Shown piece after piece: positions 9,251 through 18,290 of a stretch of DNA of 64,000 nucleotides. The translations under genes were made by a program, and so were the position numbers. Source of the DNA: Haliea salexigens DSM 19537 (GTDB taxonomy: Bacteria > Pseudomonadota > Gammaproteobacteria > Pseudomonadales > Halieaceae); contig NZ_AUHJ01000018.1 in assembly GCF_000423125.1 (NCBI RefSeq), positions 21,619-85,618 of the forward strand. The letters run 5' to 3'. The notes under the pieces were generated by a model that was not told the origin of the DNA, searched no databases, and worked only from the letters and a program-made list of their open reading frames with translations. The stretch's first letter is position 1. Each line of letters opens with the position of its first letter.

Positions 9251-10420
9251 ATGAAAAAAATGAAAACCTACGATGATTTGGCAATCGGTGGAGCGCCGCC
9301 AGCCTTCGTCGAACCCCTTCACGTCGGACGACCCAACATTGGAAGCAAACAAACCTTCCTCAATTATGCGAACGAAATGCTGGATAGGGGGTGGCTAACG
9401 AACAATGGACCTCTAGTGCAAGAGTTTGAGGAGAAAGTAAAGTGCTATCTTGACGTTAAACATTGCATCGCCGTGTGTAACGGAACAGTTGCACTAGAAA
9501 TTGCCATCAGAGCTCTTGAGCTTTCAGGTGAGGTTATAGTGCCATCGTATACCTTCATAGCTACAGCTCACGCACTATATTGGCAAGGCATTAAACCCGT
9601 ATTTGCTGATATAGACCCTGTCACTCACAACCTTGATCCAGAATCTGTCCGGAGCCTTATTACATCGAGAACAACAGCAATCATTGGCGTTCACCTATGG
9701 GGACGGGCCGCGCCGATCTCGGCCCTTGAGGAGATTGCAACAGAGTACGGATTGCAACTTATGTTCGATGCAGCCCACGCGTTCGGATGTAGCTACAACA
9801 AACAAATGATCGGAAACTATGGGAATGCGGAAGTCTTCAGCTTCCATGCGACCAAATTCTTTAATACGCTTGAAGGTGGAGCTGTAGTTACTAACGACGA
9901 CCAAATCGCTGAAAAAATAAGGCTAATGCGAAACTTTGGGTTCGCTGGCTATGACAACGTAGTTCATCCCGGCACAAATGGGAAAATGACTGAAATTTGC
10001 GCAGCGATGGGCTTGACTAACTTCAACCACATGCAAGAGGTACTCAAAGAAAACGAAAGATGCTACAACGAATATGCATATTTACTATCAGAAATATCTG
10101 CAGTTCGACTATGCCAATACGACCTACACGAAAAAAATAATTTCCAATATATTGTACTCGAAGTGGCTCAGTCCGCGCAGTTTAATCGGGACGACCTAGT
10201 GACCGCTCTTCACGCGGAGAATGTTCTAGCGCGAAAGTACTTCTGGCCAGGCTGCCACCAAATGTTGCCATACCGCGAGAAATATCCTGTAGCGGACTCG
10301 GCTCTGCCAGTAACGTGCGATGTAGCGGAACGGGTTATCGTCTTGCCCGCCGGACCTCTAATTCGGCGCGCTCAAATAACGGTAATCTCTGACGTAATCC
10401 GAATACTGTCACGAATCTAG
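9251..10420 (+). CDS. DegT/DnrJ/EryC1/StrS-family sugar aminotransferase
   Basis: The 389-residue PLP enzyme puts an amino group on a keto nucleotide sugar. Family landmarks are NNGPLVQEFEEKV (substrate loop), CNGTVALEIAIRAL, VPSYTFIATAHAL, the PLP-phosphate/ring segment LMFDAAHAFG with the conserved Asp, and the Schiff-base lysine in FSFHATKFFNTLEGG. The N-terminus resembles VioA-like dTDP-4-amino-4,6-dideoxyglucose-forming enzymes, but the product is not certain. It starts the AT-rich sub-operon with the ATP-grasp/HAD and methyltransferase genes (gaps of 40 and 25 bp), suggesting the three act on the same amino sugar. Confidence 0.88.
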   Translation: MKKMKTYDDLAIGGAPPAFVEPLHVGRPNIGSKQTFLNYANEMLDRGWLTNNGPLVQEFEEKVKCYLDVKHCIAVCNGTVALEIAIRALELSGEVIVPSYTFIATAHALYWQGIKPVFADIDPVTHNLDPESVRSLITSRTTAIIGVHLWGRAAPISALEEIATEYGLQLMFDAAHAFGCSYNKQMIGNYGNAEVFSFHATKFFNTLEGGAVVTNDDQIAEKIRLMRNFGFAGYDNVVHPGTNGKMTEICAAMGLTNFNHMQEVLKENERCYNEYAYLLSEISAVRLCQYDLHEKNNFQYIVLEVAQSAQFNRDDLVTALHAENVLARKYFWPGCHQMLPYREKYPVADSALPVTCDVAERVIVLPAGPLIRRAQITVISDVIRILSRI

Positions 10421-10460
10421 TCAATTCCCTCTTGAGTAGAACGCAACCGAGTAGAAAACG

Positions 10461-11750
10461 TTGAAGAATGACTTTCTTGAAACTAAACGGCGAGTCCTTG
10501 TTTTCCCTGCCGGGACAGAAATAGCTCTGGAGATACTAGAGTCTCTTAAGTGTATTCGAAATATGGAGGTCTTTGGAGCTGGTGAAGATTCACCAAACCC
10601 TGGCAAATTTGCATTCTCAAATTATTTTACAGTTTCCAACGTCGCACGAGAGACCTGGTTAATTGAGCTCAACGAGATATGTCGCACACAGAAAATAGAC
10701 TACATATTCCCCGCACACGACGATGTTATCGTCGCTTTGGCTGAACGATCTGGTGAAGTAGGGGCTAGCGTGATTTCGTCACCACCAGAAACCTGCAGAA
10801 TTACTCGCTCTAAATCAACTACCTACAACCATCTCAGAGACTTCATCGCCGTGCCAGCGATGTTTAGAGATGAATCCGAAGTCCACTCCTTTCCGGTTCT
10901 AGTTAAGCCAGACAAAGGACAGGGCTCAGTAGACATCACCGTCGTCGAAAACCACAAAGAACTGAAGAGCGCGATTGCAAACGTTAAAGACCCCATTATT
11001 TGCGAGTACCTCCCCGGGGAGGAATTTACAGTTGATTGTTTTACATCGAGAAAAAGTGGTCTACTTTTTGCAGCAGCTCGGGAACGCCGAAGAGTTCGAA
11101 ATGGAATATCTGTAAACTCTATCACTGTACCGCTTTCTGAGGCAAGGGAGATCGCGGAATCTATAAACGCCCACATGGCGCTATGTGGAGCTTGGTTTTT
11201 TCAGATCAAACGAGCCGAAAATGGGACGCTGAAGCTATTGGAAGTGGCGCCGAGAATCGCTGGCACCATGGCTTTACACCGGGCGCTCGGTGTCAATTTC
11301 GCACTACTTAGCATATTTGAACACGAAGGATTAACGCTACAAATCATCCAAAACAACGTAGAGCTCGAAATCGATCGCGCGCTGCAAAATCGTTTTCGAC
11401 ACAATATGGTTTATGACCATGTTTATATTGATTATGATGACACCGTAGTTCTCAACGGCAAGGTCAACATCAAAGCTATTGGCTTCCTTTATCACGCCTT
11501 TAATGTTGGAAAACGACTAATACTCATAAGCAAGCACCAAGGCAACCTGGAATCTTCGTTGAAAAATTATCGCCTCGATACATTATTTGATGAAGTCATA
11601 CACGTTCCGCAAGAACACCAGAAATCGGACTACATTCGCTCTGACCGCGCAATCTTCATTGACGACAGCTTTTCGGAAAGGCTAAAGGTTGCCAACAAAC
11701 ATAACATCCCGACTTTTGATCTTAGTATGATTGAAATGCTTTTCGATTAA
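10461..11750 (+). CDS. ATP-grasp ligase fused to a HAD-family domain
   Basis: This is a 429-residue two-domain protein. Residues about 10-300 look like an ATP-grasp ligase: a pre-ATP-grasp Rossmann part (RRVLVFPAGTEIALEIL), then FPVLVKPDKGQGSVDITVV, ICEYLPGEEFTVDCF and LKLLEVAPRIAGTMALHRAL, which supply the nucleotide lysine and metal-binding acidic residues. Residues about 315-425 are a HAD domain with all four motifs: DYDDT, the Ser in LILISKH, a Lys in HQKSDYI, and the acidic pair FIDDS. Ligation of an amine or amino acid plus a phosphatase step would fit a cluster with an aminotransferase. Translation seems to start at TTG 10461; no upstream ATG is in frame. Confidence 0.78.
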   Translation: MKNDFLETKRRVLVFPAGTEIALEILESLKCIRNMEVFGAGEDSPNPGKFAFSNYFTVSNVARETWLIELNEICRTQKIDYIFPAHDDVIVALAERSGEVGASVISSPPETCRITRSKSTTYNHLRDFIAVPAMFRDESEVHSFPVLVKPDKGQGSVDITVVENHKELKSAIANVKDPIICEYLPGEEFTVDCFTSRKSGLLFAAARERRRVRNGISVNSITVPLSEAREIAESINAHMALCGAWFFQIKRAENGTLKLLEVAPRIAGTMALHRALGVNFALLSIFEHEGLTLQIIQNNVELEIDRALQNRFRHNMVYDHVYIDYDDTVVLNGKVNIKAIGFLYHAFNVGKRLILISKHQGNLESSLKNYRLDTLFDEVIHVPQEHQKSDYIRSDRAIFIDDSFSERLKVANKHNIPTFDLSMIEMLFD

Positions 11751-11775
11751 TCGCGCCTAGAAACAGGACGAAAAT

Positions 11776-12540
11776 ATGGAACGGAAGGACGACGAAACTG
11801 AGTTTTTAAACCGCGCTGCGACCACCTATGTAACGAGCGAAAGTCATCAAGAACGAACAATTAAGCAACTTGCAGTCCGCGCCTTTGCCCCCCATTTACG
11901 GGGTATGAGGGACGGGCTAGAACTTGGTTGTAGCGATGGCTACATGACCAGCTTGATTTCGAAAGAGCTAGAACACCTTACGGTCGTTGACGGATCCAAC
12001 TATTTCTTGGAGCGAGCCCGCGGACGCAATCTTAAGAATGTTACGTTCATCCACTCGTTGTTTGAAGAATATATACCGAAACGTCAATTTGACTGCATAT
12101 TCATAAGCTACGTGCTTGAGCACATGCGTGATCCCGTACTGTTGCTTGAGAGAGCTGCAAAGTTTCTGACGGAGCGTGGCCTGATTTTTTTGGTTGTCCC
12201 CAACGCTCGCGCATTGTCACGTCAACTTGCTAGGCATATGGGAATTCTCGACGATCTATACGCGCTAACTCCAAACGATCTTGCGCACGGACATCGCCGG
12301 GTCTATGACCGAATACTGCTGGACAAGGATATTTCCTCAGCGGGCCTAATTCAAGTGAGTCGGGGCGGGCTAATGCTGAAGCCTTTTGCCGACTTCCAAA
12401 TGGACACCATGTTTGAGCAAGGAATCCTCGGCCCGCAGCAGATCGAAGGGCTATATACCCTGGGGCTTGAGTACCCGGATATTTCTGCTTCTCTTTTCTC
12501 CGTTTGCAGCACCCGGCCATCAAACCAACTGAGCCAATGA
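11776..12540 (+). CDS. Class I SAM-dependent methyltransferase
   Basis: The 254-residue protein has the SAM-binding motif I as GLELGCSDGYMTSLI (residues about 50-65), the acidic end of strand 2 as VVDGSNYFLERA, and the post-motif segment ISYVLEHMRDPVLLLE typical of methyltransferase-11/23 sugar or lipid methylases. A good AGGACG site precedes ATG 11776. By position it probably methylates the sugar, or the group added to it, handled by the two upstream enzymes. The base composition is AT-rich like its operon partners. Confidence 0.8.
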   Translation: MERKDDETEFLNRAATTYVTSESHQERTIKQLAVRAFAPHLRGMRDGLELGCSDGYMTSLISKELEHLTVVDGSNYFLERARGRNLKNVTFIHSLFEEYIPKRQFDCIFISYVLEHMRDPVLLLERAAKFLTERGLIFLVVPNARALSRQLARHMGILDDLYALTPNDLAHGHRRVYDRILLDKDISSAGLIQVSRGGLMLKPFADFQMDTMFEQGILGPQQIEGLYTLGLEYPDISASLFSVCSTRPSNQLSQ

Positions 12541-12618
12541 GACGTTTAGCGGGGAGGCAGGGGATACCGCGCAACCAAGAGAAGTTGTGTCCGCTGTTAG
12601 AAAGCCGCGTATAGCCTG

Positions 12619-14073
12619 ATGACAAAAAGTCGAATATTCACTGCTAGCGCGTGGAGCGCCGCTGACGTCATCGTACGTCAAGGCATACAGTTTGCCATCG
12701 TTGTGGCTCTTGCAAGACTGGTCGCCCCCGAAGATTTCGGTGTAGTCGCGATACTCGCGTTTTTTACTAGCGTGGCTAGCGTAATCGTAGACGGTGGCAT
12801 GTCAACGGCCTTGATACAACGACAGGACATTAATCATGTCGACGAATCCACAGCGTTTTGGCTCAATGTCGGGCTTGGCTTCACATTTGCAGTTCTTATA
12901 TTGCTGGTCGCGGATTACTTGCCTCTGATTTTTGATATCGCGGAATTGAGTGAACTGGCCGTGTTAGCAGCGTTAACCGTATTTCTGAGCTCCTTGGGTA
13001 GTGTTCACACTGCATTGTTAACGAAACAACTGAACTTTCGAACACAGTTAGTCGCGGGAATCCTCGCAACCCTCTGCACTGGATCCGTATCAATTATAAT
13101 GGCAGTGAAGGGGTTTGGGGTGTGGGCGCTCTCAGCTCAAATTCTGGGGATGGCCTCACTGAATACAACATTTCTTTGGGCATTCAATAAATGGCGACCT
13201 CAGGTTAAGTTTAGCGCCGCCTCCGCGCGAAAGCTTTTCGGCTTCGGCGGCTTTGTACTTACCGCAAACCTCGTAGACACAATTTATACCCGAGCATACA
13301 GTGTGCTAATTGGCCGATACATCGGAACTAGCGAGCTAGGATTCTACGCGCGGGCGGACCATACACACCAGCTACCTCTCAACTTTCTGACAAGCGTGTT
13401 CGGTCGAGTTGCGTTGCCAATCTTTTCCGAGGCTGCCGGTGAATCTCGACGGTTACTGCGTGGAATGAAGACGGCAGTTAGGGGCATGATGTTAGTTAAT
13501 CTGCCTTGCATGTTTGGACTAGCAGCACTCGCGGAGCCTGTTATTCTCACAATCTACGGAGATTTATGGAGTCCCGCTGTTGGCCCCTTTCGAATCCTTT
13601 GCATCGGGGCCGCCTTTTGGCCGATGCAAGTAATAAATATATATTCGCTTATGGCGCAAGGCGGCGCAAGAACGGTTCTACTTCTCGAAATTCCCAAGAA
13701 GATTATTGGGGTGGCATTGCTAATAGCAGGATTGCAGCACGGGATAATCGGAGTCGCTTGGAGTTACACCATATTCTCAGTTATCTCAATTTTTATTAAT
13801 TGTTATTTCAACGGCATCCGGCTGGGATATGGAGCAAGATCACAGCTAAGTGATATATGGCCGACATTTATCTTGGCTACAGTTATGGCGGTCTTGGTTT
13901 TCTTGGGTGAGGGCATCGTTGCGTTACCAGATCCAGCACGCTTGGGTATCTTGGCAGTTTCTGGAGCTGCTTTTTTTCTGATGACGGCATGGGCGTTTCG
14001 GCTAGACGCCTTCCTAGACGGAGTCACCCTATTCAAACGGGCCAGCGACAATACGTCTACAACGGCGGTATAG
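12619..14073 (+). CDS. wzx: Wzx-type O-unit flippase (MOP superfamily)
   Basis: The 484-residue integral membrane protein has about 12-14 hydrophobic segments. The N-terminus (ASAWSAADVIVRQGIQFAIV, LARLVAPEDFGVVAILAFF) is typical of the WzxC-like PST branch of the MOP exporter superfamily. It moves undecaprenyl-linked oligosaccharide units from the cytoplasmic to the periplasmic side of the inner membrane. The cluster has no gene recognisable as a Wzy polymerase, so either single units are exported or the polymerase is elsewhere. It follows the methyltransferase after 78 bp and is followed within 10 bp by another GT2 gene. Confidence 0.87.
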   Translation: MTKSRIFTASAWSAADVIVRQGIQFAIVVALARLVAPEDFGVVAILAFFTSVASVIVDGGMSTALIQRQDINHVDESTAFWLNVGLGFTFAVLILLVADYLPLIFDIAELSELAVLAALTVFLSSLGSVHTALLTKQLNFRTQLVAGILATLCTGSVSIIMAVKGFGVWALSAQILGMASLNTTFLWAFNKWRPQVKFSAASARKLFGFGGFVLTANLVDTIYTRAYSVLIGRYIGTSELGFYARADHTHQLPLNFLTSVFGRVALPIFSEAAGESRRLLRGMKTAVRGMMLVNLPCMFGLAALAEPVILTIYGDLWSPAVGPFRILCIGAAFWPMQVINIYSLMAQGGARTVLLLEIPKKIIGVALLIAGLQHGIIGVAWSYTIFSVISIFINCYFNGIRLGYGARSQLSDIWPTFILATVMAVLVFLGEGIVALPDPARLGILAVSGAAFFLMTAWAFRLDAFLDGVTLFKRASDNTSTTAV

Positions 14074-14081
14074 GAAAAATT

Positions 14082-15158
14082 GTGACTTTAATGGATATTA
14101 ACCTAACTCAAGAAGCTACGAGCCAGCGCTCGCCCATTCCTTCGGAATCGCCCGAAGTTTCGGTAATAATGCTAGTTTACAATCACGCCGAATACCTAGA
14201 TCGGGCGATCGAAGGGGTTATTTCTCAGCAGACAAATTTTAATTTCGAATTACTTATAGGGGAAGACCACTCTACAGATTCCAGTCTCGCAGTTGTAGCA
14301 AGATGGAGGGATTTGTATCCGAACATAATCCGAGTTATTACCTCAACAAAGAACATAGGGATGATGCAAAACCTCAGACGCTTGATTGTTGCGAAACGCG
14401 GCAAATACCTCGCGTATTGCGAAGGTGACGACTATTGGCAGGATCAAAAAAAACTACAAATACAAGTCGATTTCTTGCGAATGCACCCTGAACACGGAGC
14501 CGTTTACACTGACTATGATCACATCATATTTCGATATGGCCGCTGGAGAAGGAGATCGAGAAAGCGGTCTACAGGCGGCGTCAAGTCGATATCTGAAGAA
14601 ATATTTAAAGAGCTTTTGTCCGGAAATTTTATACAAACGTGCACTCTGTGCGTACGATCTGACATAGTCGACGCATTTTTTTGCAGCGAGCTTCCGAATG
14701 ATGAATACCCAGTAGGTGATTGGCCTCAATGCCTGTACATCGCTGGTTTTAGCAAAATTGGATATCTAGATTTCCCAGCATCCGTTTACAGACGCGCTCC
14801 AGGCTCTGTGATGAACTCGGGGATACAACGTCATCTTGAAATCGCTATTGGTTACCAAGCAATGCTATCCGATTTTTTTTCATTCTTCGATGTAGATAAG
14901 GAACAGCAGGTGCTAGCGCTGTCGAGTCTACATTGCACAATATTATCGCTTTCGCTATTCGCTGGAAACAAAAATGCGTTTTATAGTTCGTGGCACTGGC
15001 TCAAAGAGAACAACCCCAGCTCGACAAAACCTATGCGCCGACAAATAATGAGTCAGGTCATGAAAGTAAATTTAGCTCGAAGAACGCTCGTTTTATTCTT
15101 AAGAGCTTATACTTGGTCTAGTGAGACTTGGAGGTACCGCCAGCCGGTACACAGTTAA
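14082..15158 (+). CDS. GT2-family glycosyltransferase
   Basis: The protein of about 358 residues has the GT-A nucleotide-sugar domain at its N-terminus: VSVIMLVYNHAEYLDRAIEG, FELLIGEDHSTDSS, and YLAYCEGDDYWQDQKKL with the EGDDYW acidic motif seen in many O-antigen transferases. The start is GTG 14082 (8 nt after an AGGA) or ATG 14091; I favour GTG on spacing. It is the last glycosyltransferase of the cluster before the IS5 copy. Codon use is strongly AT-shifted. The donor sugar cannot be predicted. Confidence 0.82.
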   Translation: MTLMDINLTQEATSQRSPIPSESPEVSVIMLVYNHAEYLDRAIEGVISQQTNFNFELLIGEDHSTDSSLAVVARWRDLYPNIIRVITSTKNIGMMQNLRRLIVAKRGKYLAYCEGDDYWQDQKKLQIQVDFLRMHPEHGAVYTDYDHIIFRYGRWRRRSRKRSTGGVKSISEEIFKELLSGNFIQTCTLCVRSDIVDAFFCSELPNDEYPVGDWPQCLYIAGFSKIGYLDFPASVYRRAPGSVMNSGIQRHLEIAIGYQAMLSDFFSFFDVDKEQQVLALSSLHCTILSLSLFAGNKNAFYSSWHWLKENNPSSTKPMRRQIMSQVMKVNLARRTLVLFLRAYTWSSETWRYRQPVHS

Positions 15159-15332
15159 AAATTATCGGAAACATCGCTTTGCCTGCACCAATCTTCATGT
15201 TGCGCCCACATACATTTTTTAGGTACAAGAACATTTATAACTCCAAGAACACTTTAAAGATATTTGATTTCTAACCCCCCCTGCGCATTGACTTAGACTT
15301 CCTACGGCATAGATTCCTCCAATTACGTTTAG

Positions 15333-16478
15333 GGAACCTCTGAACAACGCATGATTTCAGTCGCACAGAGTTCAAAATGGTGATTTCTGGTCATAAATAT
15401 CCCAGTTTCGGGGTTCTAATCGCCTTGCTGCCGGGTAATTCCCGTGCAGCAGGCGCACTAACCCTATATTGCCAAGTAGGGCCTGGCGCGCAGCAGGTTG
15501 GTGAACGCTGCGAGCACTACCAATCGGTTGTGGTTTTTCTGCAGGCCCCGGTAGCGGACTTTACTGTAGCCGAAGATCCGCTTGATGGTCAGAAACGGAT
15601 GCTCGACCTTGGCCCGGATACTGGCTTTCATCCTCTCGACCTCATGCAGCAGACTGCTCTCGGGAAGCTGGGCGCGGCGTCCGAGACGCATGGCCACCTC
15701 CCAGTCGACCGGGCGGTCCTTGTGTTCCTCGCGCTTCTCAATGCCTGTATATCCAGCATCTCCCCAGACCGTTTTCTCTTCACCGTGCAGAAGCTGATCC
15801 GCAACGGTAATGTCACTAACATTGGCCGGAGTCGTCGCCACACTATGGATCAGGCCAAAGGTCTCATCGACGCCGATGTGCATCTTCATACCAAAGTGCC
15901 ATTGGTTTCCCTTCCTGGCTTGATGCATCTCGGGGTCGCGCGCATTGTCGCTGTTCTTGGTCGAGCTCGGTGCGGCGATGATCGTTGCATCCACGATGGT
16001 GCCTTCCTTGAGCACCAAGCCTTCATCAGCCAGGTGCTGGTTGACGGTATCGAAGATGACCTGGCCCAGGCCACGCTTCTCAAGGAAGTGCCGGAAGTTC
16101 AGGATAGTTGTTTCGTCGGGAATCCTCTCCGAGAGCCGCAGGCCGGCAAACCGCCGCATGGATTCAAGCTCATAGAGCGCGTCTTCCATGGCTGGGTCAC
16201 TGAGGTTGTAGAACAACTGCAGGCAATGCACCCGCAGCATGGTCGGAAGCGGGTAAGGCGGACGGCCATTCTCACCCCTGGGATAATGCTTGCGGAGCTT
16301 CTTCTCCAGTTTGGCCCAGGGAATAAGCTTATCCATGCGTTCCAGAAAAATCTCACGCCGGGTTTTGCGCTTCTTGTTGGCAAACTCGGCCTCGGCGAAG
16401 GTCATCTGGGTCATGCTGACATCCTGTTGTTGGGGCAAGGCGTATTATCGCAAAAATCCAGACTTATTCAGAGTATCC
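15333..16478 (-). mobile_element. Complete IS5-family insertion sequence, 1146 bp, TTAG target duplication
   Basis: Imperfect terminal inverted repeats are visible: GGAACCTCTGAACAA at the left end and, on the other strand, GGATACTCTGAATAA at the right. The element is flanked by TTAG on both sides (15329-15332 and 16479-16482), the 4-bp duplication expected of IS5-group elements. It carries one transposase gene that fills it. Both ends, the duplication and the gene are intact, so the insertion looks recent. It sits in an intergenic stretch and does not clearly break a gene. Confidence 0.9.
15464..16438 (-). CDS. IS5-family transposase
   Basis: The 324-residue DDE transposase has an N-terminal IS5 domain (residues about 20-110; MTQMTFAEAEFANKKRKTRR is a frequent start of the group) and a DDE_Tnp_1 catalytic core. 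The catalytic residues are seen as the Asp in GTIVDATIIAAPSS, the Asp in VWGDAGYTG, and the distal Glu in RAKVEHPFLTIKRIFGY. It has no frameshift or premature stop. It is the only gene of the element and is probably active. Confidence 0.93.
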   Translation of the reverse strand: MPQQQDVSMTQMTFAEAEFANKKRKTRREIFLERMDKLIPWAKLEKKLRKHYPRGENGRPPYPLPTMLRVHCLQLFYNLSDPAMEDALYELESMRRFAGLRLSERIPDETTILNFRHFLEKRGLGQVIFDTVNQHLADEGLVLKEGTIVDATIIAAPSSTKNSDNARDPEMHQARKGNQWHFGMKMHIGVDETFGLIHSVATTPANVSDITVADQLLHGEEKTVWGDAGYTGIEKREEHKDRPVDWEVAMRLGRRAQLPESSLLHEVERMKASIRAKVEHPFLTIKRIFGYSKVRYRGLQKNHNRLVVLAAFTNLLRARPYLAI

Positions 16479-16631
16479 TTAGAACTAATCCCTCTTACGC
16501 AGAGTCTTCTTGGCAAGAGATTTTCAGAAACTTATCTGATTCTTCTACCGCATATTAGAAAGCACGCCTTTACAACAATAGTAAGGTACACTCAAGAATT
16601 TATGAACTAGAATATCGAGTTGAAGACAGAT

Positions 16632-17432
16632 ATGGATATTTTTGCAGTGGGCGACATCTCAATGAGCATCTTACACACGATAGAGCGATTCATTGCGCGC
16701 ACATTCTCTGGCGGAAGCTTCTATTGTTGCCTTTGTGACAAAAACGTTCGACGATTTCTCCCTTATCGTGGGGGCCGCTCCAACGAATCGGCGTTCATTA
16801 AGGAGATGAAGATTGTAGGCAGTGACGTCGACAATTTCGAGTGCCCCAACTGCGGCGCCCACGATAGAGAGCGGCACTTGTTTCTTTACCTGAATGCCGC
16901 AGATCTATTCACGAAGTTTTGTGGAAAGGACATATTGCACTTTGCACCGGAGCGTCATTTATCGGCCCGTATCGCGGAGTGTAGTCCGAATACATATGTG
17001 AAGGCTGACCTGTATCCATATACTACGGACATCGTGCCGCTGGACCTACTGGATCTGCCATATCCGAATTGCTCTTTCGATTTCCTCGTAGCGAACCACG
17101 TATTGGAACATGTAGGTGATGATCTTAGGGCTCTATCAGAGATTTGTAGAGTGTTGCGAGTAGGAGGAGCGGCTATCTTGCAGACTCCATTCAGTGAAAG
17201 GTTGAATATAACTTGGCAAGATGACGGCATCGACTCAGCTTCGGCTCGCCTTATCGTCTACGGTCAGGAGGACCACCTTCGACTTTACGGCAACGACATT
17301 ATCAAACGATTTTCTTCTGTCGGCCTTAGCCCTCTTGTTGCAACTCATGTCGGTTTACTTCCAAGCGTAAACGCATCAATGTTCGGGGTAAATCCGCATG
17401 AACCCTTCTTCTTGTTCGAAAGGCGTGAGTGA
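16632..17432 (+). CDS. SAM-dependent methyltransferase with N-terminal zinc-binding cysteines
   Basis: The protein is about 266 residues. Near the N-terminus it has CCLCDKNVRRFLPY and FECPNCGAHDRERHLFLYL, a four-cysteine zinc site found in a group of glycan-cluster methyltransferases. The methyltransferase domain follows with ILHFAPERHLSARI, VKADLYP and the characteristic SFDFLVANHVLEHVGDDLRAL. Translation may begin at ATG 16632, TTG 16620 or ATG 16662; none has a strong binding site. It stands alone between the IS5 copy and the degenerate right edge of the cluster, so its promoter may lie between the IS and the gene. The methyl acceptor is unknown. Confidence 0.78.
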   Translation: MDIFAVGDISMSILHTIERFIARTFSGGSFYCCLCDKNVRRFLPYRGGRSNESAFIKEMKIVGSDVDNFECPNCGAHDRERHLFLYLNAADLFTKFCGKDILHFAPERHLSARIAECSPNTYVKADLYPYTTDIVPLDLLDLPYPNCSFDFLVANHVLEHVGDDLRALSEICRVLRVGGAAILQTPFSERLNITWQDDGIDSASARLIVYGQEDHLRLYGNDIIKRFSSVGLSPLVATHVGLLPSVNASMFGVNPHEPFFLFERRE

Positions 17433-18013
17433 GCGTAACTCCGGCATTGGTTTCGCTCTCGGTCATCCTATCTTGAGAATGTAATTTTTATCTTTATAGT
17501 TTTTGGCGAAACAATGACGCGCTCGCAATTGCTAGATTCAAGTCGTAGTTTGAGGGCGATTTAAGAAAAATGCTGGACACGCATACATGTACCCACAGTC
17601 TCAGCTATGAGCCTGCTAGAACTCGTAGGTGGGCTGACAAAAGTCTACGGACTTTGGCAGGAGCCGCCAAACCCCAAGCGAGACCCACTATTAAGAACTC
17701 ACAAGCCACACACAACCACGATGGGCCACAATATAGAGCGCGGAGGGAAGTTCGCGATTCCGCATCTAAGAGCAACCGGTAGCGGCCTTGTCTTAAGTGA
17801 GACCCAGAATCTCTTGTGAACTTGAAAACTCGATGCAAAGAGGCAGCAAGTAAGTCGTGCCACTCATCCTGAGGGAACTACATATTTGCGCGAATTTTTT
17901 ACTCGTCAGCGACAAGGGCGGTTTCAATCACCTACTACCATGGTGTCGGCCCCCGCTCGACTCTTCTCGCCACGCATTTTTCTGGGCTTCTATCTTACCG
18001 ATATCCCACCACC
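17433..18013 (+). other. About 580 bp non-coding right flank of the glycan cluster
   Basis: No convincing gene. The frame 17607-17819 (70 codons, beginning MSLLELVGGLTKVYGLWQ) and its antisense partner 17605-17838 are unrecognised, and no ribosome binding site is clear. The region is less GC-rich than the core genome and stops exactly where the truncated molybdopterin oxidoreductase begins. It is most simply read as junk left by the recombination that brought in, or shortened, the cluster. Confidence 0.5.
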
Positions 18014-18217
18014 TCTGATGTGGAGCCAGACTCCACATTGCGACCCGGCGTAATCGCCATGACCCATGGCTTTGGCGGTCTACCGGGCCAGGAAGCCCGC
18101 TTCCGGGAACTCGGCAGCAATACCGGGCGCCTGCTCAATACCGAGGTCGATTTCGACCCCTACACGGGCATGCCGAGAATGGGCAATGTACCGGTTGCCG
18201 TGGATGTATTGCCCTGA
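18014..18217 (+). pseudogene. C-terminal stub of a molybdopterin-dependent oxidoreductase
   Basis: About 67 codons are left. They read SDVEPDSTLRPGVIAMTHGFGG, continuing into SNTGRLLNTEVDFDPYTG and MPRMGNVPVAVDVLP before a stop codon. This is the characteristic last segment of the molydopterin-dinucleotide-binding domain of large oxidoreductases of the formate dehydrogenase/DMSO reductase superfamily: the Arg-Pro-Gly-Val strand, the H-G-F-G loop and the final 'P-R-M' strand. Intact members exceed 650 residues. Upstream of about 18014 the frame continues open but is no longer family-like. The remainder was lost, which marks a recombination junction at the edge of the glycan cluster. Confidence 0.75.
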
Positions 18218-18290
18218 GCCACCTTTTCTACCCACCCCGCAGGCAACGGCTGGTATCATTACCCCCCCCATCCACACCAACCGGGACCCC

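Noticed and set aside
17570..17838. Overlapping 70-77 codon frames near the right edge of the glycan island
   Set aside because: No clear ribosome binding site, no recognisable family, and sense and antisense frames overlap completely; treated as non-coding.
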